Shown one piece after another: positions 33,222 to 42,276 of a DNA stretch of 52,735 bases. The stretch's first letter is position 1. Every line of letters starts with the position of its first letter. Below the pieces are notes generated by a model, which did not search any database, had not been told where the DNA came from, and saw only the letters and a program-made list of their open reading frames with translations. A program made the translations under genes and the position numbers. The stretch is from Actinomycetota bacterium (GTDB lineage Bacteria; Actinomycetota; Coriobacteriia; Anaerosomatales; JAENZW01), in NCBI GenBank assembly GCA_016841065.1, contig JAENZW010000005.1:1-52735 (forward strand), given 5' to 3'.

Positions 33222-33284
33222 CCACGTCTCCTGTCAGACCCCCGGAGTATGTTCGAAGCGAGAACAGACTTCGGAAGGTGAGCG

Positions 33285-34289
33285 ATGAAGAAGCAGTGGG
33301 CACGCGAACTCGCGATCGGCCAGGCAATTGACGATCTCTTCGCGATCTCGTCGCGCGAGATTCGCACGTCCCGGAATGGCGACGCCTATGTTGTTCTGGA
33401 AATGACAGACCGGTCGGGCCGGATACGTGGCGTGCTATTCAAGCCATCCGCTTCTGAAATCGCCGTTCCGGTGGGGGCGGTCGTTCGTGCTCAGGGCGTC
33501 GTGACCCGCTACAGAGGCCAGAGCAGGGTTTCGCTCAAGCACATCGCCCCTGAGGACTCCTACCACGCGGGAGATCTGATGTTGGCCGGGGAGCAGGACC
33601 CCTCGGAGCTCAAGCGCCGAATGAAGGCACTGATCACGTCTGTCTCCGATCGCCGGCTGAGAAGCGTCCTCTCGGCGGTCTTCGGCGACCAGGGGTTCCG
33701 AGTCCGGTTTGAGCAGTGCCCCGGCGCCCAGTCATACCATCATGCGTATCTCGGTGGTTTGCTCGAACACACCGTCTCGGTTGCAGCAATATGTGCTAGT
33801 GCAGCCGCCCTGTATCCCGACGTCGATCGAGATCTTCTCGTGTCCGCCGCGCTGCTGCATGATGTGGGCAAGGTCGATGAGTACTCATGGTCGACAACGA
33901 TCGAGTACTCCGACGCCGGTCGGCTCCTGGGGCATGTCGTCCTGGGTGAGCAGCGCGTTAGAGAGTGTGTGCTATCTCGGGTTCCGGACTTCCCCCAACA
34001 ACTGCTCTTGCGGCTCTCGCATGCGATCTTGTCTCACCATGGTGAGCTGGAGTGGGGTGCTCCGAAGCGCCCATCGACTCTCGAGGCACTCTTGCTGCAT
34101 CACGCTGACAACATGGATGCGAAGGTCACCGGGTTCTCCGCTCTCCTTGGCGCGGCCACGGCGGCCGATGAGCGATGGACGGATGCCCAGAACCTATTCA
34201 AGCGGCCACTCTTCGCCCCGGCGTCCGCAGAGGCCGCCAGAAGGGTTCCATCCAGTGAGGACGATCAGTACGTGAGTATCTCAGCGTAG
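33285..34289 (+). CDS. yhaM: YhaM-like 3'-5' exoribonuclease (OB-fold plus HD domain)
   Basis: A 334-residue nuclease. An OB-fold nucleic-acid-binding domain occupies residues ~10-95 (AYVVLEMTDRSGRIRGVLF). The HD phosphohydrolase domain follows: HHAYLGGLLEHTVSV, the metal-binding ALLHDVGK, ILSHHGELEWGAPK and LHHADNMDAKV. This domain order and spacing match Bacillus YhaM. GGAAGGTGAG precedes the ATG. It shares the upstream 13-base motif TCCTGTCAGACCC with the unknown gene at 31471. Confidence 0.88.
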   Translation: MKKQWARELAIGQAIDDLFAISSREIRTSRNGDAYVVLEMTDRSGRIRGVLFKPSASEIAVPVGAVVRAQGVVTRYRGQSRVSLKHIAPEDSYHAGDLMLAGEQDPSELKRRMKALITSVSDRRLRSVLSAVFGDQGFRVRFEQCPGAQSYHHAYLGGLLEHTVSVAAICASAAALYPDVDRDLLVSAALLHDVGKVDEYSWSTTIEYSDAGRLLGHVVLGEQRVRECVLSRVPDFPQQLLLRLSHAILSHHGELEWGAPKRPSTLEALLLHHADNMDAKVTGFSALLGAATAADERWTDAQNLFKRPLFAPASAEAARRVPSSEDDQYVSISA

Positions 34290-34325
34290 CGTGCGCGTGG
34301 CATCGGTGTGTTTAGGGGAATGCTC

Positions 34326-34331
34326 TAGAAT
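34326..34331 (+). promoter_or_regulatory. -10 box TAGAAT for mtnP
   Basis: TAGAAT, the hexamer used at several other promoters here, lies 37 bases before the mtnP start. It lacks a correctly placed TGn extension, and no -35 is obvious. Confidence 0.35.
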
Positions 34332-34367
34332 CATCCTCGACGATACCCCGTGCCAAGGAGTGAGAGC

Positions 34368-35162
34368 ATGCAGCATCCCCAGGCTGAGATAGGCGTGTTC
34401 GGTGGAAGCGGCTTCTATGAACTCATCGATGATCCTCGTGAGTTCAAGGTCGATACCCCCTACGGCGCACCGTCATCTCCAGTGATGTACGGTGAGATCG
34501 GCGGTTGTCCCGTTGCGTTTCTACCTCGCCACGGGAAGGACCATCAGTACCCGCCTCACATGATCAACTACCGCGCCAACGTGTACGCGATGAAGATGCT
34601 CGGTGTGGAACGAATCATCGGGCCAAATGCATGTGGCTCCCTCCAGAAGAGCGTTGCGCCCGGCGACTTCGTCATCTGCGATCAGTTCGTGGATCGTACG
34701 TCCGGACGAAAGGACACCTTCTACGATGGCCCGACCACGACGCATGTCTCTTCCGCGGACCCCTACTGTGAAACTATGCGTGAGACGGCGATCGCCGCTG
34801 CCGAGCGAATCGGCATAACGGTCCATCCGAGTGGCACGGTGGTTGTCATCCAGGGGCCGCGATTCTCGACCCGTTCGGAATCGAAGTGGTTCGCCTCACA
34901 GGGTTGGGAAGTCATCAACATGACCCAGTATCCGGAGTGCTATCTGGCACGCGAACTGGAGATCTGCTACTGCAATATCTCGCTCATCACCGACTACGAC
35001 GTCGGCACCGAGGACATGCCGCCTGTAACGAACGATGAGGTCGTCCGCGTGTTCAATGAGAACAACGCCAAAGTGAAGCAGCTTCTCTTCGAGATGATCC
35101 CCAACCTCCCGAAGAAGAGAGATTGCGCATGCAGCAGCGCTCTGGACGGGGCACAGTTCTAG
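34368..35162 (+). CDS. mtnP: S-methyl-5'-thioadenosine phosphorylase
   Basis: A 264-residue purine nucleoside phosphorylase-family enzyme that cleaves methylthioadenosine to adenine and methylthioribose 1-phosphate. Key segments are GVFGGSGFYEL, the phosphate-binding LPRHGKDH, NACGSLQ, and the substrate motif NMTQYPECYLARELEICYC followed by TDYDVG. The ATG at 34368 has AAGGAG upstream. GTG 34350 is an alternative. It belongs to methionine salvage. A Cys-containing tail (CACSS) follows the fold. Confidence 0.93.
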   Translation: MQHPQAEIGVFGGSGFYELIDDPREFKVDTPYGAPSSPVMYGEIGGCPVAFLPRHGKDHQYPPHMINYRANVYAMKMLGVERIIGPNACGSLQKSVAPGDFVICDQFVDRTSGRKDTFYDGPTTTHVSSADPYCETMRETAIAAAERIGITVHPSGTVVVIQGPRFSTRSESKWFASQGWEVINMTQYPECYLARELEICYCNISLITDYDVGTEDMPPVTNDEVVRVFNENNAKVKQLLFEMIPNLPKKRDCACSSALDGAQF

Positions 35163-35193
35163 ATTCTCTTCACCAGTAGAAGGGGCGCCCGTC

Positions 35194-36315
35194 TTGTTCG
35201 GGATGCCGTCGTTGCGCATAGGGAAGATCCTCGGAATTCCGGTCGAGGTCAACGCGTCGTGGCTGGCCATCTTCGTCCTTGTCGCCGCGTCGCTGTCGTT
35301 CGACTACTTCCCGGGACAGTTCGGCTGGTCTGCAGGTCTCTCCCTGCTGGTCGGCGTGTTCACCGCCCTGCTGTTCTTCCTGTCCGTCGTAGCGCACGAA
35401 ATGAGTCACTCGGTTGTTGCCAGAGCGGGCGGCATCCGCATCAATCGTGTGACACTCTTCCTGTTCGGCGGAGTTGCGGAGATGGCCGAAGAGCCGCACG
35501 GCCCCGGCAAAGAGTTCCTCATGGCAGTGGCCGGACCGGGAATGAGTCTTGTTCTGGCAGCCGCGTTCTTCCTGACATATACGGCGGCGCGAGCGGTCGG
35601 AGCCAGCGCCGTGCTGTGGGGGCCAACGCAGTACCTCGCGATGATCAACCTAGCGGTGGCGGTCTTCAACCTACTCCCGGGCTTTCCGCTCGACGGCGGG
35701 CGCGTTCTGCGCGCGATTTTGTGGAAAGCCACGGGCGATCTCCTCAAGGCGACGCTCTGGGCGAGTAGAGTGGGTCAGCTCATCGGCTATGGCATGGTTG
35801 CCACCTCGGTGTTCGGCGTGCTGAGCTACGGTGCCAGCTTCATCTGGTTCGGGCTCGTCGGGTGGTTCCTCGCAGTACTCGCGGACACGTCGTACCGTCA
35901 GCAACTCGCCAAAGCGCGGATGGGTGCCGTACGCGTGGGGGACATAATGACGCCTTCGCCGGTGGTCGTGCCGGGCGATCTTAGCCTCGAAGAGCTGGCG
36001 CACGGGTACTTCCTTGGCGGACTTCACAGCAGGTATCCCGTGGTGTCTGACGGCCGAGTAGTGGGTCTCATTTCCCTTGCGGGCGCGAAGGCCGTTCCGC
36101 GCGAGTTGTGGTCTCAACGCACTGCAGAGGATGCTGCCGAGAAGAACCTTCAGCTCCTGATTGTCGGTGCCGATGAGTCGGCCGATTCCGTCCTCGAGAG
36201 ACTCGTCGCAGACGAGCCGGGTGCACTTCTTGTCGTAAGTGAAGGGCGGGTATCGGGAATCGTCACGAGGAGTGATGTCCTCGCACGTCTGCGCTCAGAT
36301 GGTCAATTCGGCTAG
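35194..36315 (+). CDS. Site-2 protease (M50) with C-terminal CBS pair
   Basis: A 373-residue intramembrane zinc metalloprotease. Five or six spans carry the active site HEMSH (His68, Glu69, His72) and the second motif NLLPGFPLDGGRVL near residue 159, which supplies the Asp ligand. Residues ~245-373 form two CBS domains, which usually bind adenosine nucleotides. TTG 35194 has AAGGGG eight bases upstream; ATG 35203 also fits the family start (MPSLRIGKILGIPVEV). The substrate is unknown. Confidence 0.88.
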   Translation: MFGMPSLRIGKILGIPVEVNASWLAIFVLVAASLSFDYFPGQFGWSAGLSLLVGVFTALLFFLSVVAHEMSHSVVARAGGIRINRVTLFLFGGVAEMAEEPHGPGKEFLMAVAGPGMSLVLAAAFFLTYTAARAVGASAVLWGPTQYLAMINLAVAVFNLLPGFPLDGGRVLRAILWKATGDLLKATLWASRVGQLIGYGMVATSVFGVLSYGASFIWFGLVGWFLAVLADTSYRQQLAKARMGAVRVGDIMTPSPVVVPGDLSLEELAHGYFLGGLHSRYPVVSDGRVVGLISLAGAKAVPRELWSQRTAEDAAEKNLQLLIVGADESADSVLERLVADEPGALLVVSEGRVSGIVTRSDVLARLRSDGQFG

Positions 36316-36347
36316 GAGACTCCGCTCGATTTGCAGGCGGATCCTCC

Positions 36348-36379
36348 TTGTTACCGTTTGTAACTATTGTTACTATACT
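36348..36379 (+). promoter_or_regulatory. rex promoter with overlapping GTTAC/GTAAC dyads
   Basis: GTTAC-cgttt-GTAAC-tatt-GTTAC gives two overlapping inverted repeats (36350-36364 and 36360-36373). The -10 TATACT follows at 36374-36379. Rex proteins commonly bind TTGTxA-type palindromes and control their own gene, so this is a likely Rex autoregulatory site. The match to the TTGTGANNNNNNTCACAA form is only partial. Confidence 0.55.
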
Positions 36380-36405
36380 GGGACAGGGCGATATTCTGGA
36401 GCAAC

Positions 36406-37059
36406 GTGTCCACTTCCGAGAATGACCGGATTCCTGAAGGCGTCATTGAGCGCCTTCCCACGTATCTGAGCGTGCTAATCCAGCTGCGTCAGGACGGTTG
36501 CTACACGGCGTCCTCGGCGAAGCTCGGAGATCTCACGGACATCAATCCGGCGCAGATACGTCGTGACCTCACCCATTTCGGCTCGTTCGGAAAACGTGGC
36601 GTCGGATACGAGATCGTGTCCCTCATAGATCGCATCCAGCGGATACTCGGCTCGGATCACACGCACCGCCTTGTCCTCGTTGGCGCGGGGCATCTCGGCG
36701 CGGCGATTGCGGACTACAACGGACTCAGGGCTCGCGGATTCGTTGTCTCCGCGATATTCGACAACAGTCCGAGCAAGATCGGCACACGTATCGGCGACAT
36801 AATCGTGCAGGACGTGGAGGCAATGCCGCGCATCGTGCGTGACCAGAACATCCGTATTGGCGTGATTGCGGTCCCACCTGAGGCTGCGCAGACCGTGTCC
36901 GATATGATGTGTGCCTCGGGCATCAGGGTCATTCTCAACTACACACCCACGATGGTGCGGGTCACGGACGACGTGACACTACACAACACCGATCCCGTGC
37001 GCGAGCTTCTCCATACGCTCTACTATCTATCCCGTACCGAGAGCGTGGCGCGTGCGTGA
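36406..37059 (+). CDS. rex: Redox-sensing transcriptional repressor Rex
   Basis: A 217-residue repressor that senses the NADH/NAD+ ratio. The N-terminal winged helix covers residues ~8-75 (SSAKLGDLTDINPAQIRRDL, then FGSFGKRGVGY). The Rossmann domain begins near residue 91 with VLVGAGHLGAAI. The C-terminal domain-swap helix ends near YYLSR. GTG 36406 has GGAG about five bases upstream and matches the family's N-terminal length. In anaerobes Rex controls fermentation and respiration genes, in keeping with the cytochromes here. Confidence 0.93.
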   Translation: MSTSENDRIPEGVIERLPTYLSVLIQLRQDGCYTASSAKLGDLTDINPAQIRRDLTHFGSFGKRGVGYEIVSLIDRIQRILGSDHTHRLVLVGAGHLGAAIADYNGLRARGFVVSAIFDNSPSKIGTRIGDIIVQDVEAMPRIVRDQNIRIGVIAVPPEAAQTVSDMMCASGIRVILNYTPTMVRVTDDVTLHNTDPVRELLHTLYYLSRTESVARA

Positions 37060-37144
37060 CAGTGGTGGTACGCTACGCAAAGTGTTTCCCGCTGGCAGTT
37101 GCGTCAGCTAGGAGTATCTGTTTGGGACTTCGTCTGGAGGCGTG

Positions 37145-37393
37145 ATGGCTGCTATTCCGTTTCTTCCTGGGGTTGGGTTCCCCGAGCTGCTCCTGATTCT
37201 GCTCGTGGTTCTTTTGCTGTTCGGTCCGAAGCGTCTGCCGCAACTCGGCAAGTCGCTGGGCAAGACGGTTCGCTCGATTCGCGAAGGCGTTGAGGGCAAG
37301 TTTGACGAGGAGAATGAGGATGACTCGGAGTCCTCGAAATCGGAGGCCAAGAAGGCCGAATCTGAGTCGAAGGACTCCTCCGAGGAGGACTAG
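37145..37393 (+). CDS. tatA: Twin-arginine translocase subunit TatA
   Basis: An 82-residue membrane protein. One N-terminal span (GFPELLLILLVVLLLF) is followed by the hinge FGPKRLPQLGKSLGK and an amphipathic helix, then a highly charged Ser/Glu/Lys tail. This is the TatA pore-forming architecture. TGGAGG is four bases before ATG 37145; GTG 37142 is too close to it. No tatC is nearby. It would export folded cofactor proteins. Confidence 0.93.
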   Translation: MAAIPFLPGVGFPELLLILLVVLLLFGPKRLPQLGKSLGKTVRSIREGVEGKFDEENEDDSESSKSEAKKAESESKDSSEED

Positions 37394-37441
37394 TATCACC
37401 GGCGTGGCGCACCGACCAAATGAGTGCCCCGCCGAAAGCAC

Positions 37442-37469
37442 TTGTGCATGCACGATGTTTCGCTATACT
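37442..37469 (+). promoter_or_regulatory. greA promoter
   Basis: TTGTGC (37442-37447), 16 bases, then TATACT (37464-37469). Transcription would start near 37476, about 92 bases before greA. Confidence 0.5.
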
Positions 37470-37484
37470 TTCGGGGACATTCTG

Positions 37485-37516
37485 ACGGGCTGCCGGTCTC
37501 GGACCGGGCAGCCCGT
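37485..37516 (+). promoter_or_regulatory. Strong hairpin in the greA leader
   Basis: ACGGGCTGCCGGTC pairs with GACCGGGCAGCCCGT around a TCG loop with one bulged G, a stem of about 14 bp. It starts roughly nine bases after the predicted transcript start and has no T tract. It may be an attenuator, a stabiliser or a cis-regulatory element. Confidence 0.6.
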
Positions 37517-37567
37517 AGTGCGCGAGATGGCTCGTGCGTTCGGGCGGGCGGCTTAGGAGTCGAAGAC

Positions 37568-38041
37568 ATGCACAAGGAGATCGCGCTCACGCGTGAAGGG
37601 CAGACCCGGCTAGAAGAAGAGTTGCACAACCTTGAAACTGTACGACGGCGCGAGGTCGGCGAACGCATCAAGGAAGCCAAGGAGTTCGGCGATATCTCCG
37701 AGAACTCGGAGTACGACGATGCCAAGAACGAACAGGCTTGGGTCGAGAGTCGCATCGCGGAGATCAACGTGATCCTGGCAAACGCTACGATCATCGAATC
37801 GCCGAAGAAGAGCGACAAGGTCACACTGGGATGCAAGGTGGAGCTCGAGGACGCGGAGACGGGCACGGTGCACAAGTACCAGATCGTCGGATCCGCCGAG
37901 GCCGACCCCGCCCGCGATCGTATCTCGAACGAGTCGCCGGTAGGTCAGGCGATCATCGGAGCCAAGAAAGGTTCCAAGGTCGCGGTCACCACGCCTTCCG
38001 GTCGGGTCATCGACTACTGTGTCCTGAAGATCACCCGCTAG
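37568..38041 (+). CDS. greA: Transcription elongation factor GreA
   Basis: A 157-residue factor that rescues backtracked RNA polymerase by stimulating transcript cleavage. The N-terminal coiled coil has the acidic tip GDISENSEYDDAK, and the C-terminal FKBP-like domain contains ISNESPVGQAIIGAKKG. AGGAG lies eight bases before ATG 37568. An open frame extends upstream but covers the leader hairpin. greA is followed after four bases by lysS, a common pairing. Confidence 0.95.
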   Translation: MHKEIALTREGQTRLEEELHNLETVRRREVGERIKEAKEFGDISENSEYDDAKNEQAWVESRIAEINVILANATIIESPKKSDKVTLGCKVELEDAETGTVHKYQIVGSAEADPARDRISNESPVGQAIIGAKKGSKVAVTTPSGRVIDYCVLKITR

Positions 38042-38045
38042 CCAA

Positions 38046-39554
38046 ATGGCAGACGCCGACGAACTAGTCAGCGGGCTCCCGTCCGGTTCGGACGATCAGT
38101 TCATCATTCGGCGCGCGAAGCTCGACGCTCTGAGACGGGCTGGTACGGAACCCTACAAGGAGCGATTCGATCCCGATGCGCGAGCAGCGGATCTTTCCCT
38201 GCGCTATGAGAGCCTTGAGCCCGGAGACGAGACAGAGGATGTCGTGTTCGTCGCTGGTCGCATCGTCGCCAGGCGCGACCAGGGCAAGGCGCTGTTCCTG
38301 GTGATCCGAGACGCTTCAGGGGACCTCCAGTTGTTCTGCAGAATGAATGTGCTGGGGGAGGACGGTTTTGCCAGTGCTGCGGAACACGACGTGGGGGACT
38401 GGGTCGGTGCATGCGGGAAGGTGCTGCGCACCCGCCGCGGCGAGCTCTCGGTAGTCCCCACCGAGGTGACCCTGCTATCCAAATCACTTCGCCCTCTACC
38501 CGAGAAGTTCCACGGACTCACCGACACCGAGACTCGCTACCGTCAGCGCTACGTCGACCTCATAGCCAATCCCGATGTTCGGAGTGTGTTCGAGATGCGC
38601 TTCCGGATCGTCTCGGCCATACGGCGCTTCATGGAATCGCGTGGATTCCTTGAGGTCGAGACGCCGATGTTGCACCCGATACCGGGAGGGGCGACCGCCA
38701 GACCGTTTGTCACCCACCACAACTCCCTCGATATGGACCTGTATCTCCGAATCGCGCCGGAGCTGTACCTCAAGCGGTTGCTCGTCGGTGGGTTCGACCG
38801 CGTCTTCGAGATCAACCGCAGCTTTCGGAACGAGGGCATGTCGCCGCGGCACAACCCCGAGTTCACCATGTTGGAGGGCTACCAGGCCTACGGGAACATG
38901 GACTCGATGCGCGAGCTTGTGGAGTCGCTCGTCTCCGGCGTGGCGCTCGATGTGCTCGGAACGCTCGATGTCGAGTATCAGGGCACCAAGCTGTCGCTCT
39001 CCGCGCCCTGGAAGCAGGCCACCATGGCTGACCTGGTTTCACAGGCCCTTGCCGAAGAGGTCACCGTCAACACGGACCGTGGTCATCTTGCGGATCTCTG
39101 CCAGGAGCATGAGATTGCCTGTGAATCCACATGGGGCGCGGGCAAGATGCTCAACGAACTGTTCGAGAAGCTCGTAGAGCATACCCTCGTGCAGCCGACC
39201 TTCGTTACACACTACCCCGCGGAGACATCTCCTCTTGCCAGGCGCAACGACGCGGATCCGCAAGTCACGGACCGCTTCGAGCTCATTATCACCGGCCGCG
39301 AGTTTGCCAACGCGTTCTCAGAACTCGTTGATCCAGTCGATCAGAGAGCGCGCTTCGAGGAGCAGGCTTCGGCAAAGGCGGCAGGGGATGTCGAGGCGAT
39401 GTGGGTGGATGAGGACTACTTGCGGGCGCAGGAGTACGGCATGCCTCCCGCAGGAGGCTTTGGGCTTGGCATCGACCGCTTCGTCATGCTTCTGACGGAC
39501 AGCGCGTCCATACGCGACGTGTTGCTCTTCCCGCACATGCGCCCTGAACACTAG
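38046..39554 (+). CDS. lysS: Lysyl-tRNA synthetase (class II)
   Basis: A 502-residue enzyme that charges tRNA-Lys. The N-terminal OB-fold anticodon-binding domain covers residues ~55-165. The class II core includes motif 2 (INRSFRNEGMSPRHNPEFTM) and motif 3 (GFGLGIDRFVMLLT), and the protein ends with the family's LLFPHMRPE. The ATG is four bases after the greA stop. No Shine-Dalgarno is evident (GCTAGCCAA precedes it), so translation may depend on coupling. Confidence 0.95.
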   Translation: MADADELVSGLPSGSDDQFIIRRAKLDALRRAGTEPYKERFDPDARAADLSLRYESLEPGDETEDVVFVAGRIVARRDQGKALFLVIRDASGDLQLFCRMNVLGEDGFASAAEHDVGDWVGACGKVLRTRRGELSVVPTEVTLLSKSLRPLPEKFHGLTDTETRYRQRYVDLIANPDVRSVFEMRFRIVSAIRRFMESRGFLEVETPMLHPIPGGATARPFVTHHNSLDMDLYLRIAPELYLKRLLVGGFDRVFEINRSFRNEGMSPRHNPEFTMLEGYQAYGNMDSMRELVESLVSGVALDVLGTLDVEYQGTKLSLSAPWKQATMADLVSQALAEEVTVNTDRGHLADLCQEHEIACESTWGAGKMLNELFEKLVEHTLVQPTFVTHYPAETSPLARRNDADPQVTDRFELIITGREFANAFSELVDPVDQRARFEEQASAKAAGDVEAMWVDEDYLRAQEYGMPPAGGFGLGIDRFVMLLTDSASIRDVLLFPHMRPEH

Positions 39555-39664
39555 GAGTCTGTGGCCGCGGAGGATCAGGGGGGGATGAGCCCCGGCCGGC
39601 GAGTTGCCTGGCACTCGGCTTGCTCAGTCTAGCGGCGGCCGCTCCGAGTGTCATCGCGGGCGGG

Positions 39665-39670
39665 TATACT
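39665..39670 (+). promoter_or_regulatory. Possible -10 for clpC
   Basis: TATACT, 65 bases before the clpC start, with no good -35. I do not see a CtsR-type direct repeat in the 180-base gap. Confidence 0.35.
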
Positions 39671-39734
39671 TGGTGACGGGCTGTCAATCCGTGCTGGGAT
39701 CCCCAGACGGCATCGATACAAGGGGTGCACCATC

Positions 39735-42275
39735 ATGTTCGAGCGATTCACTGAGAAGGCGCGCAGGGTCGTCGTCTACGCCCAAGAAGAGGCGCGCATG
39801 CTGAACCAGAACTACATCGGCACCGAGCATCTTCTGCTCGGGTTGATTCGCGAGCAAGATGGCATAGCTGCGAAGGCGCTCGAGTCGCTCAGCATCTCGC
39901 TGGAGGATGTTCACTCGCAAGTCGAGGAGCTGATTGGCCGGGGGACGTTCGTGCCCACGGGACACATCCCCTTCACGCCTCGCGCGAAGAAGGTGCTCGA
40001 GCTCTCCCTACGCGAAGCCCTACAGCTCGGCCACAACTACATCGGCACGGAACACATTCTCCTCGGGCTGATTCGCGAGGGCGAGGGTGTTGCCGCGCAG
40101 GTCTTGCTCAACCTTGGCGCAGACCTAGAGAAGGTGCGTTCAGCGGTCATCCAGCTCCTCTCCGGGCACTACGGCAAGCAGGGCGAGGCGACGGAGGAGA
40201 GAGGCCGCAGCGGCGGCTCACTGCTCGATGAGTTCGGCCGGAATCTGACGCGTGCCGCCACCGATGGCAAACTCGACCCCGTGATTGGCCGCTCTGTCGA
40301 GATCGAGCGAGTCATGCAGATCCTGTCGCGCCGTACGAAGAACAACCCCGTCCTCATTGGCGAACCCGGCGTGGGCAAGACTGCGGTGGCTGAAGGGCTT
40401 GCCCAGTCCATAGCATCCGATGAGGTGCCCGAGACGATCAAGGGCAAGCAGCTCTACACGCTCGACCTGGCGGCTCTCGTAGCTGGGTCGAAGTATCGAG
40501 GCGAGTTCGAGGATAGGCTGAAGAAGGTCATGAAGGAGATCCGCGAGCGGGGAGACGTGATCCTGTTCGTGGACGAGATGCACACGCTCGTGGGAGCCGG
40601 GGCCGCAGAAGGCGCGATCGATGCCGCATCCATCATCAAGCCCGCGCTTGCGAGAGGTGAACTCCAGACCATCGGCGCCACCACTCTCGATGAATATCGC
40701 AAGTACGTCGAGAAAGATGCGGCACTCGAGCGCAGATTCCAGCCTATTCTGGTTGGCGAGCCGAGCGTCGAAGAGACCATCGAGATTCTGCGGGGGCTCA
40801 GGGACCGATACGAGGCCCATCACCGCGTCTCAATCACCGATGAAGCGCTGTTCGCGGCTGCGACTCTTGCTGACCGCTACATCTCCGATCGCTTCTTGCC
40901 CGACAAGGCAATCGACTTGATTGACGAGGCCGGCTCCAAGATGCGCATCAAGATGATGACCGCCCCTCCGGGCGTCAAGGAAGTTGAAGACCGCCTGCGA
41001 CGCGTGCGTGCCGAGAAGGAAGCTGCAATTGAGGCGCAGGAGTTCGAGAAGGCTGCCTCGCTGCGCGACGACGAGAAGCATATCCTCGCCGAGAAGCGGG
41101 CCATGGAAGAGGAGTGGTTGAAGCCGGACAATCGGCGAGTGGTCGAGGTAACCGCCCACGAGATTGCGGATATCGTGTCGATGTGGACTGGCGTCCCGGT
41201 GACATCCCTGACAGAAGAAGAGACCGAGAAGCTGCTCAGGATGGAAACGAGCATTCACGAACGAATCGTCGGTCAGGACGAGGCGGTCACGGCGGTCGCC
41301 AAGGCCATACGTCGGTCCCGCGCGGGCCTGAAGGACCCGAAACGTCCGGCTGGGTCGTTCATGTTCCTGGGGCCATCTGGCGTCGGGAAGACCGAACTCG
41401 CCAAGGCTCTCGCCTCGTTCCTGTTCGGTACTGAGGAGGCGCTGATCCAGCTCGATATGTCCGAGTACATGGAGAAGCACACGGTTTCGCGACTCATCGG
41501 CTCGCCCCCCGGTTACGTCGGCTTCGATGACGGTGGGCAGCTCACGGAGGCAGTTCGACGCAAGCCCTACTCGGTGGTTCTGTTTGATGAGATCGAGAAA
41601 GCGCACCCTGACGTATTCAACGTCCTCCTTCAGATTCTCGAGGAGGGTCGACTCACCGATGCTCAGGGTCGCAAGGTCGATTTCAAGAACAGCATCCTGA
41701 TCATGACGAGCAACCTCGGGGCGCGAGACATCGTCAAGGGTCAGTCCCTAGGTTTCACTACGGAGTCCAACGACGGTCTGTCCTACGACGTCCTCAAAGA
41801 GCGTGTCACGGGTGAGCTCAAGAAGATGTTCCGACCCGAGTTCCTCAACCGGGTCGATGAGGCCATCGTGTTCCACGACTTGAAGTCCGACGAGATCAAG
41901 TCGATCGTCGACTTGATGATCTCGCGTCTGCGGGAGCAGTTGTACGCTCACGAGATGGGCATCAGTCTCGCCGAGGACGCGCGCGACATGCTGGCGAAAG
42001 AGGGTTTCGATCCGGCTCTTGGCGCACGACCGCTGCGCCGCGCGATCCAGCGCCTTGTCGAGGATCCGCTGTCGGAGCAGATCCTGGCCGGAAACTGGCA
42101 AGCGGGTGACGTCATCGAGGTCTACATCGACGGTGGCGTCCCGGCGTTTCGCAAAGGGGAAGGGACGGTGAACGTCCCGGCGACGGCACAAGCGAAGGGC
42201 ACCAGCCCGTCCGTGCCGCCGCGCCGATCCCGCGCGAGTGGAGGCACGGCTGCCGGAGGAGCAGCTGGCGAGTAG
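39735..42275 (+). CDS. clpC: ClpC-type AAA+ unfoldase
   Basis: An 846-residue Clp ATPase that feeds proteins to ClpP. Two Clp_N repeats occupy residues ~1-145. The first AAA+ module has Walker A GEPGVGKT near residues 209-216. A UVR-containing middle domain ([20 protein letters not shown]) identifies ClpC rather than ClpB. The second AAA+ has Walker A GPSGVGKT near 546-553. AAGGGG lies eight bases before the ATG. It heads the conserved radA-disA block, though its CtsR/McsAB partners are not present. Confidence 0.95.
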   Translation: MFERFTEKARRVVVYAQEEARMLNQNYIGTEHLLLGLIREQDGIAAKALESLSISLEDVHSQVEELIGRGTFVPTGHIPFTPRAKKVLELSLREALQLGHNYIGTEHILLGLIREGEGVAAQVLLNLGADLEKVRSAVIQLLSGHYGKQGEATEERGRSGGSLLDEFGRNLTRAATDGKLDPVIGRSVEIERVMQILSRRTKNNPVLIGEPGVGKTAVAEGLAQSIASDEVPETIKGKQLYTLDLAALVAGSKYRGEFEDRLKKVMKEIRERGDVILFVDEMHTLVGAGAAEGAIDAASIIKPALARGELQTIGATTLDEYRKYVEKDAALERRFQPILVGEPSVEETIEILRGLRDRYEAHHRVSITDEALFAAATLADRYISDRFLPDKAIDLIDEAGSKMRIKMMTAPPGVKEVEDRLRRVRAEKEAAIEAQEFEKAASLRDDEKHILAEKRAMEEEWLKPDNRRVVEVTAHEIADIVSMWTGVPVTSLTEEETEKLLRMETSIHERIVGQDEAVTAVAKAIRRSRAGLKDPKRPAGSFMFLGPSGVGKTELAKALASFLFGTEEALIQLDMSEYMEKHTVSRLIGSPPGYVGFDDGGQLTEAVRRKPYSVVLFDEIEKAHPDVFNVLLQILEEGRLTDAQGRKVDFKNSILIMTSNLGARDIVKGQSLGFTTESNDGLSYDVLKERVTGELKKMFRPEFLNRVDEAIVFHDLKSDEIKSIVDLMISRLREQLYAHEMGISLAEDARDMLAKEGFDPALGARPLRRAIQRLVEDPLSEQILAGNWQAGDVIEVYIDGGVPAFRKGEGTVNVPATAQAKGTSPSVPPRRSRASGGTAAGGAAGE

Positions 42276-42276
42276 C

